From JBDFMH01 sp047238125 (GTDB lineage Bacteria > Pseudomonadota > Alphaproteobacteria > Sphingomonadales > Sphingomonadaceae): 64,000 nt of DNA. Below, one piece after another: positions 9,018 to 16,910 of the stretch. The DNA is taken from assembly GCF_047238125.1 (NCBI RefSeq), contig NZ_JBDFMH010000001.1, forward strand, positions 3,348,001 to 3,412,000, in the 5' to 3' direction. The position numbers and the translations under genes were made by a program. The stretch's first letter is position 1; the number at the start of each line of letters is the position of its first letter. The notes beneath the pieces were generated by a model, which did not search any database, was not told the DNA's origin, and saw only the letters and a list, made by a program, of their open reading frames with translations.

Positions 9018-10171
9018 GGGAAGAACGAGACTGGTGCAGAAGGCGGCCCACTCGCGCATGAGGGAGCGACGCTTCTCGAGAAAGTCGGTGCGGCGATATG
9101 CCGCCTCGACTTTGTTTGGGATCGCACTGCGAGGGCGGCTTCGGCGACCTCTCCGGGGTAGCTGGTTTCCTCCGCAACCCAATCGCGAAAGGCCGAGCGG
9201 AAGCCGTGTACGGTGACGCCCGTTTCCATATCGCGCATGACCTTGAGCAGGGTCATGTCGGAGAGCTCGTTCTTCAGCCGTTGGCCGGGGAAGACCAGAT
9301 CGCTGCACGGCACACGGAGGGCTTCAGCGCGCCGGAACACGTCGACAGCTTCGGGAGCGAGGGGCACGTGATGGACCCGGCCCATCTTCATACGGTCGGC
9401 CGGAATGGTCCACATGCCGGCTTCCAGATCGACCTCGCTCCAGGTCGCGCCACGTATCTCGCCGGAGCGCGCCGCCGTGAGGATCAGGGCTTCCATGGCG
9501 AGCCTTCCCACCGACGATCGCTCCCGCAAACGGGCGATCAGCTTGGGCACATCGGTGAACGGCATGGCGGCGAAATGGCCGTCCTTGCGGGGCTGGCGGG
9601 GCAGCCCTTTCGACAGGGAACGCATCGGTGCTTCGGTCGGGCGATAGCCCTTCGCGTAACTCCAATCGAGGACGGCGCCGATGCGCTGGCGGACGCGCCG
9701 GGCTGTCTCCGGCTTGGCGAGCCAGATTGGCGCCAGCACGTCGCGGATGATCGGCCCTTCGATGTCGTTGACCAGCCGATCGCCGAGCTTCGGAAAGGCG
9801 TAGGTGGTCAGCGTATTGATCCACTGATCCTGATGCTTGCCGTTCTTCCAAGCGGCCTTGTGCTCCTCGTGCACGAGCGCCGCGGCCTCGCGGAAGTTGG
9901 GGACCGGGTCTTCGACCTTCTTGCGCTCGGCTATGGGATCGATGCCTTGCGCGATCTGCCGCCGCAGCTCGGTTGCCTTGGCTCGCGCTTCGGCGAGCGT
10001 CAGCACCTTGAGCGATCCAAGTCCGATGTCGCGGCGCTTTCCGTCGATCCGCGCGCGAAGCATCCAGCTCCGTGCGCCGCCGGTCGCCACGATCAGCATG
10101 AGTCCGTCGCCGTCCGTGTACCGGCCCGGCTCCGTCAGTGTCTTGATCTTCATGGCAGTGAGCTGACCCAT
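9009..10171 (-). pseudogene. Tyrosine integrase, frameshifted before the catalytic tyrosine
   Basis: P4-type site-specific integrase. The N-terminus carries the arm-binding DUF4102-like domain (LTEPGRYTDGDGLMLIV). The catalytic domain shows the first Arg in LTAARSGEIRGATW and the HxxR box in HGFRSAFRDW. After EAALA the frame changes near 9126. The proper continuation, IPNKVEAAYRRTDFLEKRR with the nucleophilic Tyr, lies in the -1 frame and ends at 9009. One base is missing at the position where the family has the LAH motif. Read straight through, the protein would instead end at 8912 with an unrelated tail. ATG 10171 is preceded by AAGGAGAGG. A sequencing error is possible. If real, the integrase is inactive. 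Confidence 0.85.
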
Positions 10172-10317
10172 CGCACCTCTCCTTGCCCACCATTTTTCCC
10201 ACCAACGGTGGTGGGAACGGGTGGATGGCTGCGGATGCGAGCGGACGCCCCAACAGCCAAGAACTGGCTGTTTTTAGCGGGTTTAGCTAGATTTTAGAAG
10301 GCCCGAAAAGGGCGTAA

Positions 10318-10333
10318 GTGGCGGAGCGGGAGG
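10318..10333. repeat. Proximal attachment-site copy at tRNA-Ser 3' end
   Basis: GTGGCGGAGCGGGAGG, identical to 1275-1290. Bases 10319-10333 encode the acceptor 3' strand, discriminator and CCA of tRNA-Ser, so insertion rebuilt the tRNA 3' end. Confidence 0.82.
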
Positions 10334-10409
10334 GATTCGAACCCTCGATACGGTTTTGCCGTATACTCACTTTCCAGGCGAGCGCCTTCGACCACTCGGC
10401 CACCGCTCC
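10319..10409 (-). tRNA. tRNA-Ser (anticodon GGA)
   Basis: 91-nt class II tRNA. Acceptor stem GGAGCGG pairs with CCGCTCC, followed by discriminator G and an encoded CCA. The anticodon loop CTGGAAA gives GGA. It has the long variable arm expected for Ser (TACGG paired with CCGTA), and the T loop is GGTTCGAATCC. Its 3' end is the island attachment site. Confidence 0.97.
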
Positions 10410-10512
10410 GCATTCGGGTATGCCCGGAAGCGGCTGGCCCTATCGCGCGCGTCGCGGGGACGCAAGCGCGCCGGTGCTTCCTTCGTTGCGATCGACATGG
10501 CATGACCCCGTC

Positions 10513-11409
10513 ATGTCATTGATCCTCGCCTTCGCCGCCTTGCAGGCTGCAGCGCATGCCTCCGCCGCGGGTACGCCGCCCGCGCCGTCCACGCCATCGG
10601 GAATCGTTGCCGCGGCGCCGGACGGCGATTGGGCCGAGGTCCCGGCGGGTCAGCTCTTGATCGTCGATGCGGCTGGCGGGCGGCGGCTGGTGATCGAACT
10701 CGCGCCCGACTGGGCGCCGGTGCATGTCGCCAATATCAGGACGCTGGCGAAGGCCGGCTGGTGGGACGGCACCTCGATCAACCGGGTGCAGGACAATTAC
10801 GTCGTGCAATGGGGCGATGCGACCGAACGGAAGCCGCTGCCGCCCGGCATCGCGGCGAAGCCACCGGCCGAGTATGAGCGGCCTTCGCGCGGTCTCGCGA
10901 TCCGGCCGCTCGGCGGGCGCGATGCCTATGCCGATGCGACCGGTCATGCGGCGGGCGGATGGCCGGTGGCGCGCGACACCCGGGCGGGTACGGCGTGGCT
11001 GCCGCATTGCTATGGCATGGTCGGGGTCGGCCGGAACGTGGCACCGGATACCGGCACGGGCGCCGAACTCTACACCGTGATCGGACACGCGCCGCGGCAT
11101 CTGGATCGCAACATCACGGTCGTCGGGCGGGTGCTGTCGGGGATCGAAAGTGTCGCCGGCCTGCCGCGGGGGACGGAGGCGTTGGGCTTCTATGCGGACC
11201 CGGCTCAACGCACTGCCATCGAGCGGATCAGGCTGGCATCGGATCTGCCGGAGGCTGAGCGGCCACGGTTCCAGGTCATGCGGACGGATAGTCGCAGCTT
11301 TGCGGCCTGGGTGAAGGCGCGCGCGAACCGGAAGGATGATTTCTTCGTCCGGCCGGCGGGCGCGGTAGACATCTGCAACGCGCAGGCACCGGTGCGCGCC
11401 AAGCCCTAA
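10513..11409 (+). CDS. Exported cyclophilin-type peptidyl-prolyl isomerase
   Basis: 298-residue protein with an N-terminal signal-like segment (LILAFAALQAAAHASAAG), then a cyclophilin domain. Recognisable parts are LVIELAPDWAPVHVANIRTL, WWDGTSINRVQDNYVVQWGD and HCYGMVGVGRN. It would catalyse cis-trans isomerisation of Xaa-Pro bonds in the periplasm. The domain is longer than in simple cyclophilins, with an insertion carrying many substitutions in the active-site region, so catalytic strength is uncertain. I chose ATG 10513; the frame is open further upstream but that part is tRNA-Ser and its flank. Confidence 0.85.
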   Translation: MSLILAFAALQAAAHASAAGTPPAPSTPSGIVAAAPDGDWAEVPAGQLLIVDAAGGRRLVIELAPDWAPVHVANIRTLAKAGWWDGTSINRVQDNYVVQWGDATERKPLPPGIAAKPPAEYERPSRGLAIRPLGGRDAYADATGHAAGGWPVARDTRAGTAWLPHCYGMVGVGRNVAPDTGTGAELYTVIGHAPRHLDRNITVVGRVLSGIESVAGLPRGTEALGFYADPAQRTAIERIRLASDLPEAERPRFQVMRTDSRSFAAWVKARANRKDDFFVRPAGAVDICNAQAPVRAKP

Positions 11410-11421
11410 ACCACTCGATTG

Positions 11422-11622
11422 TCAGGCGGCGCGCATCGCCCAGCCATCATTGCCGTGGGAGGCGATCGGCAGCGCGGTCGCGCAAAAGGCACATTCCGCG
11501 GTCAGCCGGCCAACATACCAGTGGCTGTGACCACAGCCCGGGCAGGGGTTCTGGGCACCCGGGCGATACATGACCTGATAGCCGCGCAGCCCGGGATCGA
11601 ACGGATCATGAACTTTACGCAT
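11422..11622 (-). CDS. Small zinc-ribbon-like protein
   Basis: 66-residue protein. Two CxxC pairs, CPGCGH and CAFCATA, separated by about 15 residues, could bind one zinc ion. No family is recognised with certainty; short proteins of this shape recur in sphingomonads. The start chosen is ATG 11622, preceded by GGGGGA at correct spacing; a start at 11643 is less likely. It converges with the cyclophilin gene, 12 bp apart. Confidence 0.6.
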   Translation of the reverse strand: MRKVHDPFDPGLRGYQVMYRPGAQNPCPGCGHSHWYVGRLTAECAFCATALPIASHGNDGWAMRAA

Positions 11623-11768
11623 CGCATCGTCCCCCATCCACAACGCTTCAACGCGCTTTCGTGAAGACGGTTTCCACTTTGTTCGATTTCTATGGGAAAC
11701 GATAGGATGGATGCGGCATCGGCCGGGCCATTGCCCGGCCGATCTGTCCCGAAATGAATCGAGCAGGA

Positions 11769-12443
11769 CTAATTCGGTCGCACCGGCCCACCCGGATCGC
11801 GGCTCGAGCGCACCGGCGCGCCAACCCGTCCACCCGCCGGTGACTGCCTGAAGGCCGGAGCGGATCGCACTGCCGGAGCCTGGCGGATCGCGCTGCCCGG
11901 CTGGCCGCTGAACCCGCTCTGGCCGCGGCCCTGCCGGAACGCGCGCCGATCATCGCGCCGCTCCTGCCGGAATTCGCGCCGGTCGCCGCGGCGATCCTGA
12001 CGGAAATCCGCGCGATCCTGCTGGCGATCGGCGCGGAACTGGTCGCGCGTCACATCGCCATCGCGGAAGGCTCGTCGATCATCGCGGCGTTCGCGACGGA
12101 AATCACCGCGGTCGTCGCGCCGTTCGGCCCGGTAATCGCGACGGTCGTTGCGGCGATCACGCCAATAGGCCTGCTCGCGATCGCTCCACCGACGGCGATT
12201 GCCGCCACGATCATAGACGTAATAGCCGTTACCCGGATAATAGAAGCCGTCGTACCAGCCATAGCCGATCCCGCCATAGCCGCCGAGGCCGCCGCCATAA
12301 TAGGGATCGTAGTAATCATCATAATAGCCGCTGGAGCCGTAACCGACGCCGATGCCGCCGCCATAACCGTAACCACAGCCAGTGAGTGCCAGGCCGCCCG
12401 CCAGCGCGAGCAGGATGGCTGACCTGCGTCCGAACAACTTCAT
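11769..12443 (-). CDS. Gly/Tyr-rich lipoprotein with Arg-Asp repeats
   Basis: 224-residue low-complexity protein. A signal peptide ends in a lipobox-like LALTGC, so it is probably lipidated. A Gly/Tyr-rich section of about 60 residues (GYGGG, YYDDYYDPYYGGG) follows. Next come about 80 residues of degenerate repeats built on RRDDRRDF, RADRQQDRADF and similar, each about 8-11 residues long with alternating Arg and Asp. The end is Pro/Ser-rich. The section is likely disordered, strongly charged and periplasmic. ATG 12443 is preceded by GGAGAG. No function is known. Confidence 0.75.
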   Translation of the reverse strand: MKLFGRRSAILLALAGGLALTGCGYGYGGGIGVGYGSSGYYDDYYDPYYGGGLGGYGGIGYGWYDGFYYPGNGYYVYDRGGNRRRWSDREQAYWRDRRNDRRDYRAERRDDRGDFRRERRDDRRAFRDGDVTRDQFRADRQQDRADFRQDRRGDRREFRQERRDDRRAFRQGRGQSGFSGQPGSAIRQAPAVRSAPAFRQSPAGGRVGAPVRSSRDPGGPVRPN

Positions 12444-12568
12444 GATCTCTCTCCGAAAACCGGGGTCTACCGGATCTAGCCCAAGCAACGCACGATCCGC
12501 TTGAATGGCTGCTTAACTGGCGCTCCCGCGCTTGACGGGCGCGATCATCTTCCCACATCGGGACAGCG

Positions 12569-12976
12569 ATGGCCGATCCGCTGAGCATGACCAAGGTGGC
12601 CGTCGGCTGCGCGGAGCCGGATATCCTGCGCGATCGGCTGATGGCGCGCGCGGCCAATGGCGAAGTGACCATCACCACGCGCTACAAGCCCACGCGATCG
12701 GCCGAGATGATCGGCGGGTCGCTCTATTGGATCATCCGCCACACGCTTGTCGCGCGGCAGCGGATCCTGGGCTTTACCGAGGCCGAGGACGGCCGCTGGC
12801 TGATCAGACTGGAAGCGTCGCTGGTGCCGGTCGCAGCGCGGCGCAAGCGCGCGCACCAGGGCTGGCGGTATCTGAAGGCGGCCGACGCGCCGGCCGATCT
12901 TGCGGCGGGTGGCGGGGACACCGGGGCGCTACCCGATGCCATGCTGCGCGAACTGGTGGCGATCGGCCTGCTTTAG
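12569..12976 (+). CDS. DUF1489 family protein
   Basis: 135-residue protein of a family conserved in Alphaproteobacteria with no known function. Family marks are TKVAVGC near the N-terminus, PTRSAEMIGGSLYWIIRHTLVARQRILGF in the middle (residues about 41-69), and HQGWRYLKAADAPADL near the C-terminus. Start at ATG 12569; an internal ATG at 12587 is possible. It is monocistronic, divergent from the lipoprotein gene. Confidence 0.8.
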   Translation: MADPLSMTKVAVGCAEPDILRDRLMARAANGEVTITTRYKPTRSAEMIGGSLYWIIRHTLVARQRILGFTEAEDGRWLIRLEASLVPVAARRKRAHQGWRYLKAADAPADLAAGGGDTGALPDAMLRELVAIGLL

Positions 12977-13106
12977 AAGAGCCGGAGCGCCGAAAGCGGC
13001 GGACGCAGTGCTGCTGGTCAGTCGTGCGACGGCCGAATTGATCGACGATGGAACGAGCGCGTGCATCATGGCGCTTCGGGAGGCCGCACGAAAATCGGTT
13101 CGCGAG

Positions 13107-14282
13107 TCAGGTGGGTTGGATCCGAAGGGCCTGATCATGTGGCGGAGCCGGGATTGATGCAGGCTGGGCTCCGGCAACACCCATGCGGGTGCAGGCGCGG
13201 CGGGGCAGGGCGATGAGGCTGAGCGCATAGCCGAGGATCGCGCTGCCACCATAGCCCAGGACCGGGGTCGGATAATTTCCGATCGCCGCGGCGGCGATCG
13301 CCGCGAGCCAGACCGTAGCGAACACCAGCGCGACATCGCGCCCCTGCGGATCGAGACGCCAGAGGGCGAGCGCAGGCAGGAGAATGAGCAGCGCGCCACC
13401 CCAGACCGCCGCCCCGGCGAGCGGATGGACGTGGAATGAGGACAGGAAGACGCCGTCCACCCAAGGCATCGCGGGCAGCATATCGGGTTGCAGGAGCGTC
13501 GCCAGCAGTCCGAGCAGGCTGGCCGCGAAGGCGGTGCGCGTGACGCCATCGACTCGCCGCAACAGCATCATGCCGAGCCCGGCCACGAGCATCGCCGCCA
13601 TCGCGCGATCGGGCTGGATTGCCAGCGCCACAGCGGCGACGATCATGCCAGCCGCGCCGAGGCCGCTGCGCATGCGGGCGAAGCCGAGGATCAGCGCCGG
13701 CAGCAGGATCAGGCTCGGCTGGATCGACAGGCCGCCGAGCGTAACCCAGCGCGCCGCGCCGGCGACCGGGCGACCGAGCAAGGCGGTTGCCAGAAGCACG
13801 CCAGCCAGCAGCAGCGTCAGGCCGCCAGGATAGGTACGGAACAGCGGTGCTCGACCGGCGCAAGCGAGCATGGCCAGGCCCAACAGCAGCGAGGCGGCGT
13901 TGATGCCGAGATAGCGGAGCGGCGCGCCGGCCGCGGCCAGATAGACGAGCCCGAGCAGCATCGCCCCCGTCAGGCAGGCCGCGCCGATCGCGCGGGGGCT
14001 CCGCGTGGCATGCTGTAGCGATGTCATTTCGAATGCGGCTTCCGATTGGGAGGGGGGATCAACGGCAGGATCGACCAGCGGCTGGCTCAGGCGGGCGGCG
14101 AAGGCGGACGGCAGCAGCCCCGCGCAGCTGCTCAGGACGAAGCGAAGTGCGGCCGTGTCGTCGGCTATGGCCGCGCTTTCCTGGCGGATCGCATCGGCCC
14201 AGCCACGGGTATGTTCCGGTAGCGTGAACGCCAGCGCATCGCACGCGCGCCCGGCGAGCCGGCGTCGCAGCGACGATTTCAA
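13107..14282 (-). CDS. SEDS (FtsW/RodA)-like membrane protein with cytosolic prefix, PadR partner
   Basis: 391 residues. Residues 1-90 form a soluble prefix (GRACDALAFTLPEHTRGWADAIRQE) like the helical domains seen in PadR-linked membrane proteins. About ten membrane segments follow and resemble SEDS glycosyltransferases: VAGAARWVTLGGLSIQPS (FtsW has GARRWI..G..QPSE), LQPDMLPAMPWVDG, and PTPVLGYGGSAILGYALSL. The SEDS extracellular loop seems shortened. It may be a diverged peptidoglycan polymerase or a relative that lost activity. TTG at 14282 overlaps the PadR stop (TTGA), so translation should be coupled. No partner transpeptidase lies beside it. Expression is presumably under PadR control. 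Confidence 0.65.
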   Translation of the reverse strand: MKSSLRRRLAGRACDALAFTLPEHTRGWADAIRQESAAIADDTAALRFVLSSCAGLLPSAFAARLSQPLVDPAVDPPSQSEAAFEMTSLQHATRSPRAIGAACLTGAMLLGLVYLAAAGAPLRYLGINAASLLLGLAMLACAGRAPLFRTYPGGLTLLLAGVLLATALLGRPVAGAARWVTLGGLSIQPSLILLPALILGFARMRSGLGAAGMIVAAVALAIQPDRAMAAMLVAGLGMMLLRRVDGVTRTAFAASLLGLLATLLQPDMLPAMPWVDGVFLSSFHVHPLAGAAVWGGALLILLPALALWRLDPQGRDVALVFATVWLAAIAAAAIGNYPTPVLGYGGSAILGYALSLIALPRRACTRMGVAGAQPASIPAPPHDQALRIQPT

Positions 14283-14590
14283 GCGCGGACCCCCAAGACG
14301 CGTGTCGCGACGGGCGCGGCCGGAAGTGGCGGGTTGTCGTGTGCCAGCTGCATACCGCTGGCCGTCAAGCGATAGGCGTGGCGGGGCGGGCGTCCGCCGG
14401 CGGGAGGCTGCTGCCATTCCGCCTCGAGATATCCCTGCCGTTCCAGCCGGATCAGCAGCGGATAGAGTGTCCCCGACTTCACATCGGCCCGGCGCGCAAG
14501 ATCATAGCCGTGCGACCATTCCCGGCCGGCTTGCAGCAGCACCGCGAGAATCGCGCGGGCGTGGGACGAGAGTGATCGGGGGCGGGTCAC
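14279..14590 (-). CDS. PadR-family transcriptional regulator
   Basis: 103-residue repressor-type regulator. The winged helix-turn-helix is visible as HARAILAVLLQAGREWSHGYDLARR, then VKSGTLYPLLIRLERQGYLEAEW, then a Pro/Gly wing and HAYRLTASG. The start is GTG 14590; TAG/TAC-rich sequence just upstream (TCTACCTAAGTAGACTT, plus strand 14601-14617) contains the inverted pair TCTAC/GTAGA, a possible operator. The gene is followed immediately, with stop/start overlap, by a SEDS-like membrane protein, its likely target. Confidence 0.85.
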   Translation of the reverse strand: MTRPRSLSSHARAILAVLLQAGREWSHGYDLARRADVKSGTLYPLLIRLERQGYLEAEWQQPPAGGRPPRHAYRLTASGMQLAHDNPPLPAAPVATRVLGVRA

Positions 14591-14658
14591 GCGCCTTAAA
14601 TCTACCTAAGTAGACTTTGTGTCAATCCATCTCGTTGACCGATGCAGGCCGTTCAAGC

Positions 14659-15366
14659 TCAGCGCGCCGGGCCGCACGCCACGTTGCCAGCGCCCGAAGC
14701 GCGCACCGTGCAAACCGGCTTTCCGAGAACGGTCACATCACCGGCGCCGCGCGCATCGACCTTGGCGGTGCGGGTGGCGGCCAGCGTGACGTTGGACGAG
14801 CCGGAGACGCTGATATCCGCATCCTGTGCGACGAGGCCGCCGGCATCGACATCGCCCGAGCCCTGCACGATGATCCGCGCCTGCGCGACCTTTCCGCCAA
14901 GCGCGACGTCCCCGGAGCCGTTGATGCCGACGATCACGCGATCGGCGGTAAGTGCGGCCAAGCGGATATCACCCGACCCGGCGAGCGTGAGATCGAACCG
15001 TGCCGCCTTGGCCCGATCGATCGCCAGCGATCCCGAACCGTTGATCGCGGCGGCGATCAGTTGGGGGACCGTGATCGCGATGCGGACCTTGCCTTCGCCG
15101 CGATCCTGCCAGCCGCTGTCGGTGCGGTCGGTGCGGATCGACAGGGTGCGGGCGTTGACCTCGATCCGCAGTCGATCGAGCGCCTGCGGGCTGCCCTCTG
15201 CGCGGGCCGCGGCAGCGGGGCCGGTGCGCACGACCACTTCGTACGGGCCGGACACGCGGATGCGATCGAAATCGGTGACGGTGAAGCCGCGGCTCGCCGC
15301 CTGGGAAGCGCCGGGCAGCGCGATCGCCAGGGCTGCGAGCAGCGGGCCTGCGCTCAGGCGCCGCAC
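14659..15366 (-). CDS. Exported DUF2807 (GIN-domain) protein
   Basis: 235 residues from GTG 15366. A signal peptide (LLAALAIALPGASQA) leads to a right-handed beta-helix-like DUF2807 domain with regular repeats: NGSGSLAIDRA, AGSGDIRLAAL, NGSGDVALGG, QGSGDVDAGG, SGSSNVTLAA, RGAGDVTVLG. The family is found on the surface or in the periplasm; function is unknown. It ends with a Cys pair (CTVRASGAGNVAC). The start codon region overlaps the end of the upstream paralogue by 13 bases, so both form one transcription unit and probably arose by tandem duplication. Confidence 0.82.
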   Translation of the reverse strand: MRRLSAGPLLAALAIALPGASQAASRGFTVTDFDRIRVSGPYEVVVRTGPAAAARAEGSPQALDRLRIEVNARTLSIRTDRTDSGWQDRGEGKVRIAITVPQLIAAAINGSGSLAIDRAKAARFDLTLAGSGDIRLAALTADRVIVGINGSGDVALGGKVAQARIIVQGSGDVDAGGLVAQDADISVSGSSNVTLAATRTAKVDARGAGDVTVLGKPVCTVRASGAGNVACGPAR

Positions 15367-16088
15367 GTCACGTCGCCGGACCCGAGCTTGGACACCGAGC
15401 ATTTCGGCCGGCCCTTGATCGAGACGTCACCCGATCCGACGATCGAGACGTCGGCCGCATCGCGCGCGGCCGCGGCGATATTGCCGGACCCGGCGATCGA
15501 GGCGCTGATCGTCTCGCTGGCCAGACCATCGGCGGCGATATCGCCCGAGCCCGCGATCGAATATTTGGCGGTGCGCGCAGTGCCGGCGACATTGAGATCG
15601 CCAGATCCCGCGACCGAAAAGACCGCATCTTCCGCCTGCAGACGGCCGACGGTGAGATCGCCCGACCCGGCGACCGAGCCGGCGAAGCGCGGCGTGCGCA
15701 CGGCATCCACCTTCATGTCGCCGGAGCCAGCCACGCTGGCCGCCACCAGCGCAGGGAGGGTGACCGTGACCGTGGCGTAGCCCTTGTCGCCGCTCCAGTT
15801 CCAGTTGCCCTTCTGCCGGCCGATCCGCAGCCGCCCGTTTTCGACCAGGATCTCGAGCTTGTCGAGGATCGCGCTATCGCCGGTGGCGCTGACCGAGAAG
15901 GCGGGGCCGACCCGCACGGTGACATTGTCGGCGCCGCGCAGCTCGACCTTGTCGAACCCGGTCAGCGGGAAATCGCGCGTGCCGGAGACGCCGCTGAGCT
16001 TGGCTTCGCGGCCGCCGGCGGCGTTACCCGCGCCGTTGCACGCCGCCAGCGCCACGATCGCGCAGCCCATCAGAATTCTCGCCAGCAT
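15354..16088 (-). CDS. DUF2807 (GIN-domain) lipoprotein
   Basis: 244 residues from ATG 16088. The signal peptide ends in a lipobox, VALAAC, so it is a predicted lipoprotein. The DUF2807 domain has about eight SGSGD/AGSGD turns spaced 17-20 residues apart (AGSGDMKVDAV, AGSGDLTVGRL, AGSGDLNVAGT, AGSGDIAADGL, AGSGNIAAAA, VGSGDVSIKG, LGSGDVTC). It ends with a Cys pair like its downstream paralogue (14659-15366). The two stop/start regions overlap. Function unknown. Confidence 0.84.
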   Translation of the reverse strand: MLARILMGCAIVALAACNGAGNAAGGREAKLSGVSGTRDFPLTGFDKVELRGADNVTVRVGPAFSVSATGDSAILDKLEILVENGRLRIGRQKGNWNWSGDKGYATVTVTLPALVAASVAGSGDMKVDAVRTPRFAGSVAGSGDLTVGRLQAEDAVFSVAGSGDLNVAGTARTAKYSIAGSGDIAADGLASETISASIAGSGNIAAAARDAADVSIVGSGDVSIKGRPKCSVSKLGSGDVTCGA

Positions 16089-16146
16089 CGTCCGTCCTCC
16101 CATACTGTGTTAGGTGAATACTACACCGGGCGGGTGCGCTCCGCAA

Positions 16147-16175
16147 ACGAAAAGGGCGGCCCCGCGGGACCGCCC
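16147..16175 (-). terminator. Intrinsic terminator of carD-like gene
   Basis: Read on the minus strand, GGGCGGTCCC and GGGGCCGCCC form a GC-rich stem followed by TTTTCGTTT. It lies about 25 bp after the CarD stop. The same stem recurs after rpsI. Confidence 0.8.
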
Positions 16176-16200
16176 AGAACGTTGTGCGAAGACCTGCCGA

Positions 16201-16725
16201 TCAGGCCTTGTTGTAGAGCACCGCCGCCTTGCGGAGGATATCAAGGATCTCCTCCTGCGCAGTCGGCTCGTCCACTTCGCGCATCGCGGCGAGCTCGCGC
16301 GCGAGACGGCTGGTGGCGGCCTCGAAGATCTGGCGCTCCGAATAGCTCTGCTCGGGCTGGTCCTCGGCACGGAACAGATCGCGCACGACTTCCGCGATCG
16401 AGACGAGATCGCCCGAATTGATCTTGGCTTCATATTCCTGCGCGCGGCGCGACCACATGGTGCGCTTGACGCGGGGCTTGCCCTTCAGCGTGGTCAGCGC
16501 TTCCGTCATCGTGACGTTCGACGACAGCTTGCGCATGCCGACCGATTCCGCCTTGTTGGTGGGCACGCGGAGCGTCATCCGCTCCTTTTCGAAGCGCAGC
16601 ACATAGAGTTCGAGTTTGGCGCCCGCGATTTCCTGGCTTTGCAGCTCGATCACACGGCCGACGCCATGCTTGGGATATACGACATAATCGCCGACGTCGA
16701 AGCTCAGCGCCTTGGCAGCCATCAA
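16201..16725 (-). CDS. CarD-family RNA polymerase-binding regulator
   Basis: 174-residue CarD/CdnL-type protein. The N-terminal Tudor-like RNA polymerase interaction domain is clear: FDVGDYVVYPKHGVGRVIELQS at about 9-30, then LRFEKERMTLRVPTNKA. The C-terminal helical DNA-contacting domain follows (RRAQEYEAKINSGD, ERQIFEAATSRLARELA). Such proteins bind the polymerase beta subunit and stabilise open complexes at many promoters, including rRNA promoters. Start at the first or second ATG (16725 or 16722). The gene is monocistronic with its own terminator. Confidence 0.93.
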   Translation of the reverse strand: MMAAKALSFDVGDYVVYPKHGVGRVIELQSQEIAGAKLELYVLRFEKERMTLRVPTNKAESVGMRKLSSNVTMTEALTTLKGKPRVKRTMWSRRAQEYEAKINSGDLVSIAEVVRDLFRAEDQPEQSYSERQIFEAATSRLARELAAMREVDEPTAQEEILDILRKAAVLYNKA

Positions 16726-16910
16726 TGTTTCGCCTTTTTTCGTGAAACACCGAGCACCCGGACCAGTCCTGCGCGCCTGGAAGGCGTCGGCAAGGTGGTG
16801 AGTGTCGAATGCTTCTCCGTTTGCTGGACCCTGGGAAAAGAGAATTCCCGTTCGAAGCGCCGCCTATAACAGATTCGTCACGCTTTTTCCAGCTTTGCGA
16901 CTCGTTGGCG

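Larger units (their letters stand above)
1275..10333. mobile_element. tRNA-Ser-inserted genomic island (about 9.06 kb) with integrase, toxin-antitoxin and PNP-STAND gene
   Basis: The element is delimited by an identical 16-bp direct repeat, GTGGCGGAGCGGGAGG, at 1275-1290 and 10318-10333. The second copy is the 3' end of the tRNA-Ser gene, the classic target of tyrosine integrases. The integrase gene lies next to the tRNA, as is usual. Cargo is a RES/Xre toxin-antitoxin pair and a giant nucleosidase-STAND protein. A small RHH-like gene and an AlpA-like gene lie beside the integrase. No relaxase, primase or conjugation gene is present, so it would be a minimal integrative island. Base composition of the cargo (notably 2400-8500) is visibly less GC-rich than the flanks. 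The integrase is frameshifted, so the island may no longer excise. Confidence 0.85.

Noticed and set aside
9100..9150. Programmed -1 frameshift in the integrase
   Set aside because: No heptameric slippery site is in the right register; a one-base deletion is the simpler explanation.
10294..10503. Short open frame over the tRNA-Ser gene
   Set aside because: It is the tRNA sequence read as protein (GGFESLPLRH-type translation is a known artefact of tRNA genes).
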